Shown here in pieces: positions 24,289-34,206 of a stretch of 64,000 nt of DNA. The stretch is taken from the NCBI GenBank assembly GCA_021798195.1, contig JAJZYH010000003.1, positions 1-64,000 of the forward strand. Direction: 5' to 3'. A program made the position numbers and the translations under genes. The DNA comes from Thermoplasmata archaeon (GTDB lineage: Archaea; Thermoplasmatota; Thermoplasmata; Lutacidiplasmatales; UBA184). Below the pieces are notes generated by a model. That model saw nothing but the letters and a program-made list of their open reading frames with translations, was not told the DNA's origin and did not search any database. Position 1 is the first letter of the stretch. Every line of letters starts with the position of its first letter.

Positions 24289-25830
24289 TCAGCCCCCGGC
24301 CTCTTTCCGGAGGGTACAGATGGACTCCCGGAGCCGGAACGTCCGCCGCTGACCGGAGCGGCGGGAGCGCGCCGGCTCGAACCGCACCACCCGGAACCCC
24401 CGGAGACGGGCGAGTCGGGCCAACAGGAGGTCGCTGGGAATGTAGACCCCGGCCATGAGGGAGTCTCCGTTCACCACCACGAAATGGCCCCCGGGCCGGA
24501 GCGCCTCATGGACCCGCCCCAGCACCGCGTACATGTCGTCGAAGTACCGGCGGACCAGCTCCGCCATGTCCCTCCTCCGGTAGCCTTCCTTCCCCCGGAG
24601 GCTCTCCCGGAGCGCCGCGACCACGTCCCGGATCCATGGTTCCTCCGCCACGTCGGGGGCGGGACGGTGCTCCGCCACCGCCCGGCGGGAGACGTTGTCA
24701 CAGGTCACCATGGATTCCTTGAGGCGGGAGAGCTCCTCGTAGGAACGGGTCATGTCGAGCCAGGTGAGCTCCAGCTTGTAGTTCATCACGTAATCCATCC
24801 CGTTCACGTACGGGGGGCTCGTGATGGCGAGGTCCATGCTCCCCGCGGGGACCTTGACCTCCCGGGCATCCTCCGCCCAGAGGACGGGAGGCGGTCCCCA
24901 CCGCTCCCGGAAGGAGGCGAGCCATCGGAGGTCCTCCTGGATCCGACCCACGGCCCCCAGGAACTCCTGGAACGGCCGTCCCCCCGGCACCGGAGGCTTC
25001 CGGGCGTACCCCAGGCACGGGGCCCGCTTGAGCTGGCTCGAGGGGACGAGGATCGACGCGAAGGCCACGGTGAGCAGGTCCCGGAGGGGCCCCTCCGGGA
25101 CCTCCCAGAGCTGCGCCTTCAGCCGCCGGAGGGAGTCCAGCGCCTCCCGGGAGAACTGGTCATGGAGACGGGAGAGGAACGGGGCAGGGGCGAGGGGTCC
25201 CTCCCGGGCAAGCCGCACCACGTCGCGCGCCCAGCGCCCCAGGTCCTCCGGGGATGCCTCCCAGTGGCTCTTCGCCCGGACGGCGAGGGCGGCGATGGGC
25301 ATCCGCTCCACGCCAAATGCGGCACACCCGCGCAACCGGGCCTGGACAAGGACCGTGCCGCTCCCGCAGAACGGGTCCAGGACCCGCGTCCCGGGTCCGG
25401 CCCCGAACCGCTCCAGGACCCGGTCCACGAACCCGGCGGAGAACCCCTGCACGTAGGGCCACCATCGGTGGACGGGGCGTTCCTCGTTCCCCCGGAACTG
25501 GATGTCCCCCACATACGGTTCCGGGAGAAGGGAGCATTCCCGGGAGAAGCGAGAAACGTAGTCGTCCGGCCCGGGGATGCCGGTGCGGGCGGAGGGGTCC
25601 TCGGCGTACTTCCCCAGGACCCAGAGGCCCCGACCCATCCGGCGGAGCGGGGCCCGGAGGGAGAGCTGGGAGAGACCCTCCGGCACCGTCGCCGGCGGGA
25701 GGCCCGTCTTCGCGGCGAGCTGCCTCTCCGTGAGCCCCATCCATCCCGCCGCTTCCAGGGCGGCCTTGAGCCTCTCCACGGGGGCGGGATCCCCCCCCGC
25801 CGCCGCTTCCCCGGCGCCGAACCCGGTCAC
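24289..25830 (-). CDS. DNA methyltransferase (N4-cytosine/N6-adenine type) with N-terminal winged helix
   Basis: A 513-residue SAM-dependent amino-methyltransferase. Motif I is DPFCGSGTVLVQARLRG at about residue 150 and motif IV is TSPPYVNGMDY at about 340, so the order is SAM site first, catalytic site second, with a probable target-recognition region between; SPPY is most common in N4-cytosine enzymes. The first about 70 residues look like a winged helix (LTERQLAAKTGLPPATVPEG), unusual for this class. Start is a GTG at 25830, 27 bp after the small gene upstream. No restriction endonuclease is adjacent, so it is an orphan enzyme, possibly a regulatory or protective methylase. Confidence 0.82.
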   Translation of the reverse strand: MTGFGAGEAAAGGDPAPVERLKAALEAAGWMGLTERQLAAKTGLPPATVPEGLSQLSLRAPLRRMGRGLWVLGKYAEDPSARTGIPGPDDYVSRFSRECSLLPEPYVGDIQFRGNEERPVHRWWPYVQGFSAGFVDRVLERFGAGPGTRVLDPFCGSGTVLVQARLRGCAAFGVERMPIAALAVRAKSHWEASPEDLGRWARDVVRLAREGPLAPAPFLSRLHDQFSREALDSLRRLKAQLWEVPEGPLRDLLTVAFASILVPSSQLKRAPCLGYARKPPVPGGRPFQEFLGAVGRIQEDLRWLASFRERWGPPPVLWAEDAREVKVPAGSMDLAITSPPYVNGMDYVMNYKLELTWLDMTRSYEELSRLKESMVTCDNVSRRAVAEHRPAPDVAEEPWIRDVVAALRESLRGKEGYRRRDMAELVRRYFDDMYAVLGRVHEALRPGGHFVVVNGDSLMAGVYIPSDLLLARLARLRGFRVVRFEPARSRRSGQRRTFRLRESICTLRKEAGG

Positions 25831-25857
25831 GTCCGTCCCCCGGGGGACCTCCCTCCG

Positions 25858-26154
25858 CTATCCGAAGTACACCTGGGCCGCCTCGGGGATGCGCTTCTCC
25901 TCCTCCGGCTTCGCGTGGTTCAGGATCTCCAGGGAGAGGACCACGGAGCAGGGGATGAGCCGGATCCGTCCGGCGCCGTCCTTCTCCTTCCCTTCGGTCA
26001 TCTCCACCGAGAGCGCCTGGTCCCCACCCAGGTTCACGTACCCCCGGAAGATCCCGGTGGTCACAAGGGGTTCCTCGGATCGGTCGGCGGATCGGATGGT
26101 CAGGGTGGAACCGGCGGTCAGGGTCACCAGGGGCCGCTTTTTGTCGTCGGGCAT
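25858..26154 (-). CDS. small conserved-looking beta-rich protein
   Basis: Unrecognised 98-residue protein. It predicts as alternating short strands (LVTLTAGSTLTIRSAD, TTGIFRGYVNLGGDQALSVEM, RIRLIPCSVVLSLEIL), resembling an Sm-like or small beta-barrel fold, ending in a charged helix. One Cys, no signal peptide or membrane segment. It lies upstream of the DNA methyltransferase on the same strand with a 27-bp gap, and downstream of the wHTH regulator, so the three may be co-transcribed. A nucleic-acid-binding role is possible from the fold guess only. Confidence 0.6.
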   Translation of the reverse strand: MPDDKKRPLVTLTAGSTLTIRSADRSEEPLVTTGIFRGYVNLGGDQALSVEMTEGKEKDGAGRIRLIPCSVVLSLEILNHAKPEEEKRIPEAAQVYFG

Positions 26155-26239
26155 CGAAGGAGCATCCAGCGGTCCCGGGTCTTGAGAGTTCCGGGCCGTT
26201 CCCAGGTGGGAGGCCCGCGGCGTCCGGACCCCCCCACCC

Positions 26240-26731
26240 TCACGAGGACGGCTTCCCTTTCGAAGGGGAGGAGGGGACCGCGGGTTTCCTCTCGGCCTCG
26301 AGAAGCCTCCCCAGGTGGTCCACCGTCTCCCGGTAGTGCTTGAGAGCGTTCTGGGCGTTGGCCTCCACGAAGTCCCAGGCCCGTCCCAGGTTCCCGTAGC
26401 GCAGACGGAATCCCTTGCGGCCCTTGCCGCCTTCCTGCGCCTCCGCCACCTCCTCGAGGAGGTCCAGGGCCTTGAGGCGGTTCAGGTGGCGGTAGACCGT
26501 GGGCTTGCTGGTCTTGAGGACCGCCGTGAGCTCCTCGGGGTACCATAGCCGGTCGGGGTGCCGGAGCAGGCAGTCCCGCATCAGGCGGTACGCCACCGAG
26601 CCGTCGGTGGCCTCCGGGTCGGCCCCTTCGGAGAGGTACCCGATCTGGGAGAGGAACTCCCGGAGCACCTCGTCCACGTCGGTGAGGGGCGTGAGGGGGA
26701 TGCTGTAGCGAACGGTGAGCTCGAAGGGCAT
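26240..26731 (-). CDS. winged-helix transcriptional regulator
   Basis: A 163-residue protein with a central winged helix-turn-helix: WYPEELTAVLKTSKPTVYRHLNRLKALDLLEE, with SKPTVYRHLNRL as recognition helix and a basic wing (EGGKGRKGFRL). The N-terminal about 45 residues hold a strand/helix segment, and the C-terminus a helix that could dimerise (NAQNALKHYRETVDHLGRLLE). ATG 26731 fits a weak GGTTCAAG box about 28 bp upstream; the frame stays open for 126 codons further, but that part lacks protein-like character. Target unknown. Confidence 0.78.
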   Translation of the reverse strand: MPFELTVRYSIPLTPLTDVDEVLREFLSQIGYLSEGADPEATDGSVAYRLMRDCLLRHPDRLWYPEELTAVLKTSKPTVYRHLNRLKALDLLEEVAEAQEGGKGRKGFRLRYGNLGRAWDFVEANAQNALKHYRETVDHLGRLLEAERKPAVPSSPSKGKPSS

Positions 26732-27051
26732 GGACGCCGCCGCGAGCCGTCGGGGGGTCTTGAACCCTTTGCGACCTCGGAGAGGGAACGTTCGCCCTGC
26801 GGGACGGAGACCGTTCCTCCGGGCCATGGATCGCTCCGTCGGGTGCCCACCGATAGGTCCACTTCCACATCCGGTCCCCCCGGCCCATCTCCCCCCCCGT
26901 GTCCGTTCCACAGCCAGACCTCTCACCGTTTGGGGAGACACAAGGGATCCCGCCCGAAGGTGCGCGAAGGAGATCTCGGAACGGAGGTTCCCGGGACGAT
27001 CCGCCACTTCCGATTCATTTATCGCATAACGTTTCCCTAACCTTCCCGCGC
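26732..27051. other. 320-bp divergent promoter region
   Basis: Lies between the wHTH gene (minus) and the large surface-protein gene (plus). I can support a CATTTATC TATA box at about 27016-27023, roughly 30 bp before the plus-strand ATG, and a weak box for the minus gene at about 26757-26764. No RNA gene could be folded; a GGGTTCAAGACCC patch looks like a T-arm but has no matching acceptor. Confidence 0.5.
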
Positions 27052-30000
27052 ATGGACCCCCCCAGGAGCGTTCCCTTCCGGCATGTCCTCCGGTCCCGTC
27101 GGCGCCCACCGGTCCGAGCCGGTCTTGTCCTCGTCCTGGGGATCGCCATGGCGTTCACCGCCATCCCCCCGTGGGGCATCCCTTCCGGCCCATTCCCCGG
27201 TAGACTGACCCCGATCTCCATCCGGGATGGAGGAACGTCCCCCGCGGGGACCGCTTCCTTCAACCTCACCGGCTTCGTCCTGGGCCGGGCCGCCTCGGGC
27301 GAGGCCCCTCTGGGGAACGTCCCCGTCCGCCTGTGGGCCCAGGGGAACGGGCCCTTCAACGCCCCGCTGGTGGACGAGACCACGACCGCGTCCAACGGGA
27401 GCTACGGGTTCCCGTCGGTGCCGGCCGGCAACTACTGGGTCGCCGCGGTACCGGCGAACGGCTTCGGGGGCGAGGGACTCCCCGTCTCCGATTCCACGAA
27501 CGGCGTGACCCTCCACCTCAACGTGACCGTGTTCCCCCAGATCCCCTACGACAACCGGACCTTCGTGCTCCCCCACTGGGACAACTGGAGCCAGTACGAC
27601 GGCGGCTACCCGGACCAGGCGATGAAACCGGTGCTCTCCTGGACCCAGGATGGCGCCTTCTACGTCAATGCCTCGAGCCTCCTGGTCTTCTATTCCTTCG
27701 CCAACGGGACCGCCTATCCCATCGCCCCCTGGCTCCATCTCTACGAGAACATCATGGACTACGGAGGCTTCGACAACGAGCTCTTCACCACCCAGGACGG
27801 GTCCTACCTCTACGAGTTCGGATGCCTCACGAGCTGTGGGTCCTCGTCGACCATCACCTTCTACGCGGTGAACGTGACCACCGGGGCCCACGTGGAGTAC
27901 AACTTCTCCGGGGTGACCGACGCCAATCTCGTCACCAATGGCCAGATCGACATGATCGGGCAGGACGGTTCCCACTTCATCGCCACACTCATCGAGTCCG
28001 ACGGGACGGTCCTGGGCTACAACCTCCTCAACCGGACGCAGTGGACCCTGGGCCACCTGTCGTTCTTCGAGGCGAACAACATCTACTGGGAGGCGTACCT
28101 CAACGCCTACGTCGACGTGCAGGCGGAGGGGAGCAGCGCCGACGGCATCGTGGAGTACCAGCTCCAGGGACCGGCGCCGGGAACGCGGCTCGTCCCCGTG
28201 TACACCGGGACCTACGGGAGCGGCTACGTGTCCAACGGGGTGGACGGGACCCTCCTCAACGTCACCAGCCATACCCTCGTGGTGGCGGAGGCATCCAACA
28301 ACCCCAACATCGCCGCCATCCTCTGGGAGGAGTTTGGCTACAATGCCTCCACGGGGATCCTCACGGGGATGATCGCCTCCAACGACAACCCCTCGGGGAC
28401 GGTCTCGGGCTCGAACTATGACATCAACGGCGCCCCCTGCGGATGCGCCAGCGAGGTGGAGCGGCCCACCATCGTGAGCGATGGGCCAGGGTTCAACGTC
28501 GCCTGGAACCCCACCTTCAACAACAGCTCCTGGATCGCGAACCCGGGGGGGCAGGGCTGGATCGACACCAACGTCACCCCCATCAATCCCGTGAGCGCGC
28601 AGCACTTCGATGCGTTCTCCACGCGCAGCGCCCCCGGCTTCTTCCGGAACACGTCGTACCTCCTCTCCAACATGAACGCGTTCTGCGCAGGGAACTCGGG
28701 GAACGGGACCCGGTGCAACATCGACGGGGATTACGGATCCCCGGTGGGAACGGTCTGGTACCTCTGGAGGACCGGTGCTCCCGAGTTCCCCTTCCCCGCC
28801 ACTTCGGCTCTCGCCCAGGTAGGGGCGCCGGGAGCGCCCCTCCTCCGGAGCGTGACGCACCAGGCGACCAACGTGACCGTGGCGTGGATGCCTCCCAGCT
28901 CCGGGGCCCAGCCCATCGTGAACTGGACCCTCTTCTGGGGCCTTCACAACGGGTCCTGGACGCACGCCCGGGCCCTCTTCGGATCCAACCGGACCACCAC
29001 GGTGACGGACCTCCTCCCCCAGACCACCTATTTCTTCGCCCTCGAAGCGTGGAACCTCCACTGGCACGGACCGCTCGCGTACTTCCAGGAGACCACCGGA
29101 GCGGCGGCGGGAACGTACAACGTGACCCTCGCGGAGACCGGTCTTCCCCCGGGGACTCCCTGGACCGCCACGTTGGGAGGCTCTTCCAACTCCTCCTCCA
29201 CCCCCGAGATCGGGTTTGCGGTCCCCAACGGGACCTACCCGTTCCAGGTGGATTCCCCGGTCCCGGGCCCGTGGGGGACCCGGTACATCGCCATCCCTTC
29301 CTCGGGGAACGTGACGGTGGCCGGCGGACCCCGGACCGTGAACATCTCCTTTGCGCTCCAGTATCACCTCGGGACGTCCGTGTTCCCCTCCGGCGCCGGG
29401 AACGTCGCACCCGCACCCGGATGGTACGCCGCCGGGGCCCGGGTGAACCTCACGGCGTGGGGGGCCCGTGGCTCCGCGTTCTCCTTCTGGTCCGGCACGG
29501 GGACCGGCAACTATTCGGGCCCCGACGACCCGGCCTTCGTGACCATGGAGGCGCCCGTGAACGAGTCGGCCTATTTCACCCCGGAGACAAACTATCCCCT
29601 CTCGTTCGTCTGGACCAACCCTTCCCCGGGGATCACCTGGTCCGTGGACGTGGGGGGCATCTCCATCTCCTCCACCGCCTCCACGATCACGTTCAACGAG
29701 ACCAACGGGACCTATCCCTACCTTGTGGCGAGCCCCCTATCGGTGGCGCCCGGCGCCCGGGTGGTCCTCACCCCCGATTCGGGCACGGTCTCCATCTCGG
29801 CGAGCCCCGCCACGGTCTCCGTCGCCGGACAGACCCAGTACTCCGAGGGGATCTCCGGCACACCCGCCGCGGATGGGCTCGTCTATCCGGCGAGCGGGTG
29901 GTACGACGCGGGGGGCTCGCTCACCCTGCTGGCGTACCCGGATCCCGGGTTCCGGTTCCTGGGATGGACGGGATTGGGAACCGGATCCTACAGCGGGCCC

Positions 30001-30942
30001 GAGGATCCCCTTCCCCTTTCCACCAACAGCTCCTGGGAAGAGCTGGCACTCTTCGGCCCCCTGTCCACATATCCGGTGCGCTTCCGCGAGACCGGGCTTC
30101 CGTCCGGGACTCCCTGGTCCGTGGATCTCAACGGGATCGTCCTCGCCTCCTCCACCGACGAGGTGACCGTGGGGGAGCCCAACGGCTCCTGGGTCTATCT
30201 TGTGGGAGGCCCCCCCGGATACGACGCGTCGCCCGCCTCCGGCATCCTGTCCATCGGGGGGGAGGGGGTCCTCGTCAACGTGACGTTCACGCCCATCCCC
30301 GTCACGGTGTCGTTCTCGCTGGCCCCCGCGGGCTGCGGGGAACTCTTCCTCAACGGGTCCCCGATCTCCAACGGCTCCCGGCTCGCCCTCCTTCCGGGGA
30401 ACTATACCCTGCAGGCGGTCTCCTGTCCGGGTCACCTCGTCGTCGCCGGCGACATCCGGGCATCGGGGAACCTCTCCATCACCGTCGGAGGCACCTTGCC
30501 TCCGTCCTTCCAGTTGGATGTCCGGGGCAATGGGTCCGTCGCCGTCTTCTTCCCTTCCGCCCCGGACGTGGGCTGGATCTCCGGAACCATCACGCCCGCG
30601 GATGCCCATGTCCTCCTCAACGGGACCCCGGTCCCCCTCACCGCCTCCGGGGGATTCAACCAGTCGGTGGCCCCCGGGTGGCACGTCCTCACCGCCTCCG
30701 CCCCCGGATTCGCCTCCCAGGAGGGGGAGATGTTCGTGGCGCAGGGGGAGATCGTCCGGATAGAGTGGAACCTCACGCAAAACGTGTCGACGCCGTCCGG
30801 GGGTTTCCTCGGAACCCTGGGACCCCCGGAGACGGCGGGCCTCCTCGTCGTCCTCGCCGCCGCGGGGGTCGCCGCGGGGATCTGGATCGGGCGAAGGCAC
30901 AGAAGGCACCCGCCCGCGGGCGGGGATTGGCCGAGGGATTGA
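27052..30942 (+). CDS. large secreted cell-surface protein with repeated beta modules and C-terminal anchor
   Basis: A 1296-residue exported protein. After a basic start, AGLVLVLGIAMAFTAI is the signal segment. Then come a carboxypeptidase-regulatory-like beta sandwich (FVLGRAASGEAPLGNVPVRL ... YGFPSVPAGNYWVAAVP, about 55-140), a long unassigned domain, a fibronectin type III domain (about 592-685), and alternating modules: ETGLP-type repeats at about 689, 846 and 1005, and GWY..G...F.W.G.G.G.YSGP repeats at about 772 and 927. A PEGA-like domain (about 1170-1243) precedes a final membrane helix (GLLVVLAAAGVAAGIWIG) and a basic tail. NxS/T sequons are very frequent, pointing to an S-layer-associated glycoprotein or adhesin. 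Confidence 0.85.
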   Translation: MDPPRSVPFRHVLRSRRRPPVRAGLVLVLGIAMAFTAIPPWGIPSGPFPGRLTPISIRDGGTSPAGTASFNLTGFVLGRAASGEAPLGNVPVRLWAQGNGPFNAPLVDETTTASNGSYGFPSVPAGNYWVAAVPANGFGGEGLPVSDSTNGVTLHLNVTVFPQIPYDNRTFVLPHWDNWSQYDGGYPDQAMKPVLSWTQDGAFYVNASSLLVFYSFANGTAYPIAPWLHLYENIMDYGGFDNELFTTQDGSYLYEFGCLTSCGSSSTITFYAVNVTTGAHVEYNFSGVTDANLVTNGQIDMIGQDGSHFIATLIESDGTVLGYNLLNRTQWTLGHLSFFEANNIYWEAYLNAYVDVQAEGSSADGIVEYQLQGPAPGTRLVPVYTGTYGSGYVSNGVDGTLLNVTSHTLVVAEASNNPNIAAILWEEFGYNASTGILTGMIASNDNPSGTVSGSNYDINGAPCGCASEVERPTIVSDGPGFNVAWNPTFNNSSWIANPGGQGWIDTNVTPINPVSAQHFDAFSTRSAPGFFRNTSYLLSNMNAFCAGNSGNGTRCNIDGDYGSPVGTVWYLWRTGAPEFPFPATSALAQVGAPGAPLLRSVTHQATNVTVAWMPPSSGAQPIVNWTLFWGLHNGSWTHARALFGSNRTTTVTDLLPQTTYFFALEAWNLHWHGPLAYFQETTGAAAGTYNVTLAETGLPPGTPWTATLGGSSNSSSTPEIGFAVPNGTYPFQVDSPVPGPWGTRYIAIPSSGNVTVAGGPRTVNISFALQYHLGTSVFPSGAGNVAPAPGWYAAGARVNLTAWGARGSAFSFWSGTGTGNYSGPDDPAFVTMEAPVNESAYFTPETNYPLSFVWTNPSPGITWSVDVGGISISSTASTITFNETNGTYPYLVASPLSVAPGARVVLTPDSGTVSISASPATVSVAGQTQYSEGISGTPAADGLVYPASGWYDAGGSLTLLAYPDPGFRFLGWTGLGTGSYSGPEDPLPLSTNSSWEELALFGPLSTYPVRFRETGLPSGTPWSVDLNGIVLASSTDEVTVGEPNGSWVYLVGGPPGYDASPASGILSIGGEGVLVNVTFTPIPVTVSFSLAPAGCGELFLNGSPISNGSRLALLPGNYTLQAVSCPGHLVVAGDIRASGNLSITVGGTLPPSFQLDVRGNGSVAVFFPSAPDVGWISGTITPADAHVLLNGTPVPLTASGGFNQSVAPGWHVLTASAPGFASQEGEMFVAQGEIVRIEWNLTQNVSTPSGGFLGTLGPPETAGLLVVLAAAGVAAGIWIGRRHRRHPPAGGDWPRD

Positions 30943-31105
30943 GGCCCCGGCCCTTCCGGAGGGCCCGGCGGCCACTCCGCCTCCCCCGCCCCCGGGACAT
31001 CATCGCCGTGCCCCCTGCTCCGCGACCTGCGGCCTCTGCGCCCCGGAGGACCCCAGCGGAACATTTTTACCCAAGGACCGCCAGTCCGGGCGGAGCCTCC
31101 TCCTC

Positions 31106-32785
31106 GTGGACGGAATAACAAGGGCTGGGGGATCGGAAGCACCCACCGCCGCGCCACCGACGTCGGGCTCCAATTCTCATCCCTCCCTCCCTCACGGGGT
31201 GGAGTTCCGCGGAGCGCTCGCGGGGGCCGAGGACGTCCTCTCCCGCGACGCCGTGGAATTCGTGGCCCAGTGCGTGCGCAGGTTCCGGGGCCCGAGGGAG
31301 GAGCTCCTCGCCTACCGGGCCCGCTTCCAGGACGCGGTCCGGGCCGGACGCACCCCGGACTTCCTGCCGGAGACCCGGGAGATCCGGGAATCGGATTGGA
31401 CGGTGGCGCGCCCGCCCCCGGACCTCGAGGACCGCCGGGTGGAGATCACGGGGCCCGTGGACCGGAAGATGATCATCCACGCCCTGAACTCGGGGGCCCG
31501 CGTCTACATGGCGGACTTCGAGGATGCCCATTCCCCCACATGGCGGGGGACCCTCCAGGGCCAGGAGAACCTCATGGACGCGGTCCGCCGGCGGATCGAG
31601 TTCACGGACCCCGACGGGCGGCATCTCACGCTGGGTCCCCGGGTGGCGACCCTCATGGTGCGGCCCCGGGGCTGGCACATGGTGGAGCGGCACATGTGGG
31701 TGGACGGGGCGCCGGTGCCGGCGAGCCTCTTCGATTTCGGCCTGTTCTTCTTCCACAACGCCCGGGAGCTCCTCCGGCGCGGCACGGCCCCGTACTTCTA
31801 CCTCCCCAAGATGGAGCACCACGGCGAGGCCCGGCTCTGGGACGAGGTCTTCCGGTGGGCCCAGGAGACCCTGGGGATCCGCCCGGGCACCCTCCGGGCC
31901 ACGGCGCTCATCGAGACCCTCCCCGCCGTCTTCGAGATGGACGAGATCCTCTGGGAGCTCCGGGACCACTCGGCGGGCCTCAACTGCGGCCGGTGGGACT
32001 ACATCTTCAGCTTCGTGAAGACGTTCGCCCACGACCCCGCGAGGATCTTCCCCGACCGGGCCCTCCTCACCATGGACCGCCCGTTCCTCACCGCCTACTC
32101 GCGGCTCCTCATCGCCACCTGCCACCGCCGGGGGATCCACGCCATGGGAGGGATGGCCGCCCAGATCCCCATCAAGGACGACCCCGAGGCCAACGCCCGG
32201 GCCATGGAACTGGTCCGGAGGGACAAGGTTCGGGAGGTGCGGGCCGGCCACGACGGGACGTGGGTGGCCCACCCCGGCCTCGTCGCCCTCGCCACGGAAG
32301 TCTTCGACCGGGAGATGCCCACCCCGAACCAGATCGGCCGCCGCCCGGAGGGCCCTCCCCCCGGGGCGACGGAGCTCCTCGCCATCCCCGAGGGTCCCGT
32401 GACCCCCGAGGGGGCGCGGGGGAACGTCCGGGTGGCGCTGCGCTACCTCGAAGGATGGCTCCGGGGCCAGGGCGCGGTGGCCATCGACCACCGGATGGAG
32501 GATGCCGCCACGGTGGAGATCGCCCGGTCCCAGCTCTGGCAGTGGGTCCGCTGGGGCCAGACGCTCTCCGACGGACGGACCCTTTCGCCCGCCCTCTTCC
32601 GGGAATTCCTCGGATCCGAACTTTCCACCCTTCTCGGGGAGCGGGAGATCCGCGGGGGCCCGGACGGACCCGCCCGCCGGGCCGCGGAACTCCTGGACGA
32701 GGTGGTCCGGGACCCCCGCCTCCCCGAGTTCCTCACCCTCCGAGCTTACCAAGAGCTGGGAGACGAACCGGGAGGAGAAGGATGA
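31106..32785 (+). CDS. aceB: malate synthase
   Basis: Second enzyme of the glyoxylate shunt: glyoxylate plus acetyl-CoA to malate. The 559-residue protein is of the malate synthase A type, with [59 protein letters not shown] and [11 protein letters not shown], including the catalytic Arg and the metal-binding Glu/Asp of the family, and a C-terminal region with [24 protein letters not shown] at 31106 with a CATTTTTAC TATA box about 38 bp upstream. Its stop overlaps the isocitrate lyase ATG by 4 bp, so the two shunt enzymes are translationally coupled. Confidence 0.95.
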   Translation: MDGITRAGGSEAPTAAPPTSGSNSHPSLPHGVEFRGALAGAEDVLSRDAVEFVAQCVRRFRGPREELLAYRARFQDAVRAGRTPDFLPETREIRESDWTVARPPPDLEDRRVEITGPVDRKMIIHALNSGARVYMADFEDAHSPTWRGTLQGQENLMDAVRRRIEFTDPDGRHLTLGPRVATLMVRPRGWHMVERHMWVDGAPVPASLFDFGLFFFHNARELLRRGTAPYFYLPKMEHHGEARLWDEVFRWAQETLGIRPGTLRATALIETLPAVFEMDEILWELRDHSAGLNCGRWDYIFSFVKTFAHDPARIFPDRALLTMDRPFLTAYSRLLIATCHRRGIHAMGGMAAQIPIKDDPEANARAMELVRRDKVREVRAGHDGTWVAHPGLVALATEVFDREMPTPNQIGRRPEGPPPGATELLAIPEGPVTPEGARGNVRVALRYLEGWLRGQGAVAIDHRMEDAATVEIARSQLWQWVRWGQTLSDGRTLSPALFREFLGSELSTLLGEREIRGGPDGPARRAAELLDEVVRDPRLPEFLTLRAYQELGDEPGGEG

Positions 32786-34119
32786 AGAAGGGGGGAGAGG
32801 GGAGCGTCTGGAGACTGGAGGAACGATGGAAGGGCATCCTCCGCCCGTACCGGGCGGAGGACGTGGAGCGGCTCCGGGGATCGGTGCCCATCGAGCACAC
32901 CCTGGCGAAGATGGGAGCCCAGCGGTTGTGGCACCTCCTGCGCACCACGGACTACGTGGCCACCCTGGGGGCCATGACGGGGACCCAGGCGGTGCAGATG
33001 GTCCAGGCGGGGCTTCCGGCGATCTACGCGAGCGGCTGGCAGGTGGCCGCCGACGCCAACGACGCGGGGGAGACCTACCCGGACCAGAGCCTCTACCCCG
33101 CCGACAGCATGCCCAACCTGGTGCGGCGGATCAACCACGCGTTCCGGCGGATGGATGAGATCCAGCACGCCGGGGGCTCCGACGAGATCTACTGGTACGC
33201 CCCCATCGTGGCCGACGCGGAGGCGGGCTTCGGGGGGAACCTCAACGTCTTCGAGCTCACCAAGGGGCTCATCGAGGCCGGGGCGGGGGGGCTCCATCTC
33301 GAGGACCAGCTCGCCTCCGCCAAGAAGTGCGGCCACATGGGCGGGAAGGTCCTGGTCCCCATCCGGGAGTTCTCCCAGAAGCTCTGGGCGGCGCGGCTCG
33401 CAGCGGACATCCTCGACGTCCCCCTGGTGCTCATCGCCCGCACCGACGCGCTCTCCGCGAAGCTCCTCACCAGCGACATCGACCCCCGGGACCGTCCCTT
33501 CCTCACGGGGGAGCGGACCCCGGAAGGGTTCTACGGGTTCCGGGGAGGCCTCGAGGCGGCCATCACCCGGGGGCTCGCCTACGCCCCGTACGCCGACCTC
33601 CTCTGGTTCGAGACCGCGGGCCCCGACCTCGACGAGGCGCGCCGGTTCGCCCGTGAGATCCACGCCCAGTATCCCGGGAAGATGCTGGCGTACAACTGCT
33701 CCCCCTCCTTCAACTGGGGGAAGAAGCTCCCGGCTCCCGAGGTCGCCCGCTTCCAGGAGGAGCTGGGCGCCCTGGGATACAAGTTCCAGTTCGTGACCCT
33801 CGCCGGTTTCCATGCGCTGAACCTCGCCACCTTCCAGCTGGCGCAGGGCTACGCCAGCACGGGGATGCCCGCCTACACCGAGCTCCAGGCGGCGGAGTTC
33901 CGTGCCGAGGAGCACGGGTACCGGGCGGTGAAGCACCAGTCGTTCGTGGGAACGGGGTACTTCGACGACGTGGCCCAGGTCCTCTCGGGAGGGCTCACCG
34001 GCACCCTGGCCATGGACGGGTCCACGGAGAAGGAGCAGTTCGGCGCCGGGGAGGGGGCACGGCGCCGGGGGGCGCCCCACCCCTCCCGGACGGCGGGCGC
34101 CACCTCGAAGGCCGGCTGA
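32782..34119 (+). CDS. aceA: isocitrate lyase
   Basis: First enzyme of the glyoxylate shunt: isocitrate to succinate and glyoxylate. The 445-residue protein has the [13 protein letters not shown] segment, metal-binding [12 protein letters not shown], the catalytic Cys loop [22 protein letters not shown] and [12 protein letters not shown], all characteristic of the ICL family rather than methylisocitrate lyases. The ATG overlaps the malate synthase stop (ATGA). The last about 25 residues are an Arg/Gly/Ala tail. Two GC-rich hairpins follow the stop. Confidence 0.95.
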   Translation: MKKGGEGSVWRLEERWKGILRPYRAEDVERLRGSVPIEHTLAKMGAQRLWHLLRTTDYVATLGAMTGTQAVQMVQAGLPAIYASGWQVAADANDAGETYPDQSLYPADSMPNLVRRINHAFRRMDEIQHAGGSDEIYWYAPIVADAEAGFGGNLNVFELTKGLIEAGAGGLHLEDQLASAKKCGHMGGKVLVPIREFSQKLWAARLAADILDVPLVLIARTDALSAKLLTSDIDPRDRPFLTGERTPEGFYGFRGGLEAAITRGLAYAPYADLLWFETAGPDLDEARRFAREIHAQYPGKMLAYNCSPSFNWGKKLPAPEVARFQEELGALGYKFQFVTLAGFHALNLATFQLAQGYASTGMPAYTELQAAEFRAEEHGYRAVKHQSFVGTGYFDDVAQVLSGGLTGTLAMDGSTEKEQFGAGEGARRRGAPHPSRTAGATSKAG

Positions 34120-34120
34120 A

Positions 34121-34156
34121 GGGGGGCTCCCCCCGGTGGGGAACCGGGGGCCCCAC
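34121..34156 (+). terminator. two GC hairpins after aceA
   Basis: GGGGGG-CT-CCCCCC (34121-34134), too tight a loop to be a strong hairpin, then GTGGGG/CCCCAC with a 9-nt loop (34136-34156), directly after the aceA stop. They mark the boundary to the next operon. No U-run follows, so function as terminators is uncertain. Confidence 0.3.
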
Positions 34157-34206
34157 GGTGAATCCCTTTGTAGGCCCACGTGCTGAGGCCACCCTCCGGG
34201 CGGAAG

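Noticed and set aside
26740-26800. GGGTTCAAGACCC on the minus strand, resembling a tRNA T-arm.
   Set aside because: Only three pairs form in the T-stem, and no matching acceptor, D-arm or anticodon arm is found upstream.
34121-34134. GGGGGGCTCCCCCC as a strong terminator.
   Set aside because: The loop is only two bases and no U-run follows; it is kept only as a weak boundary signal.
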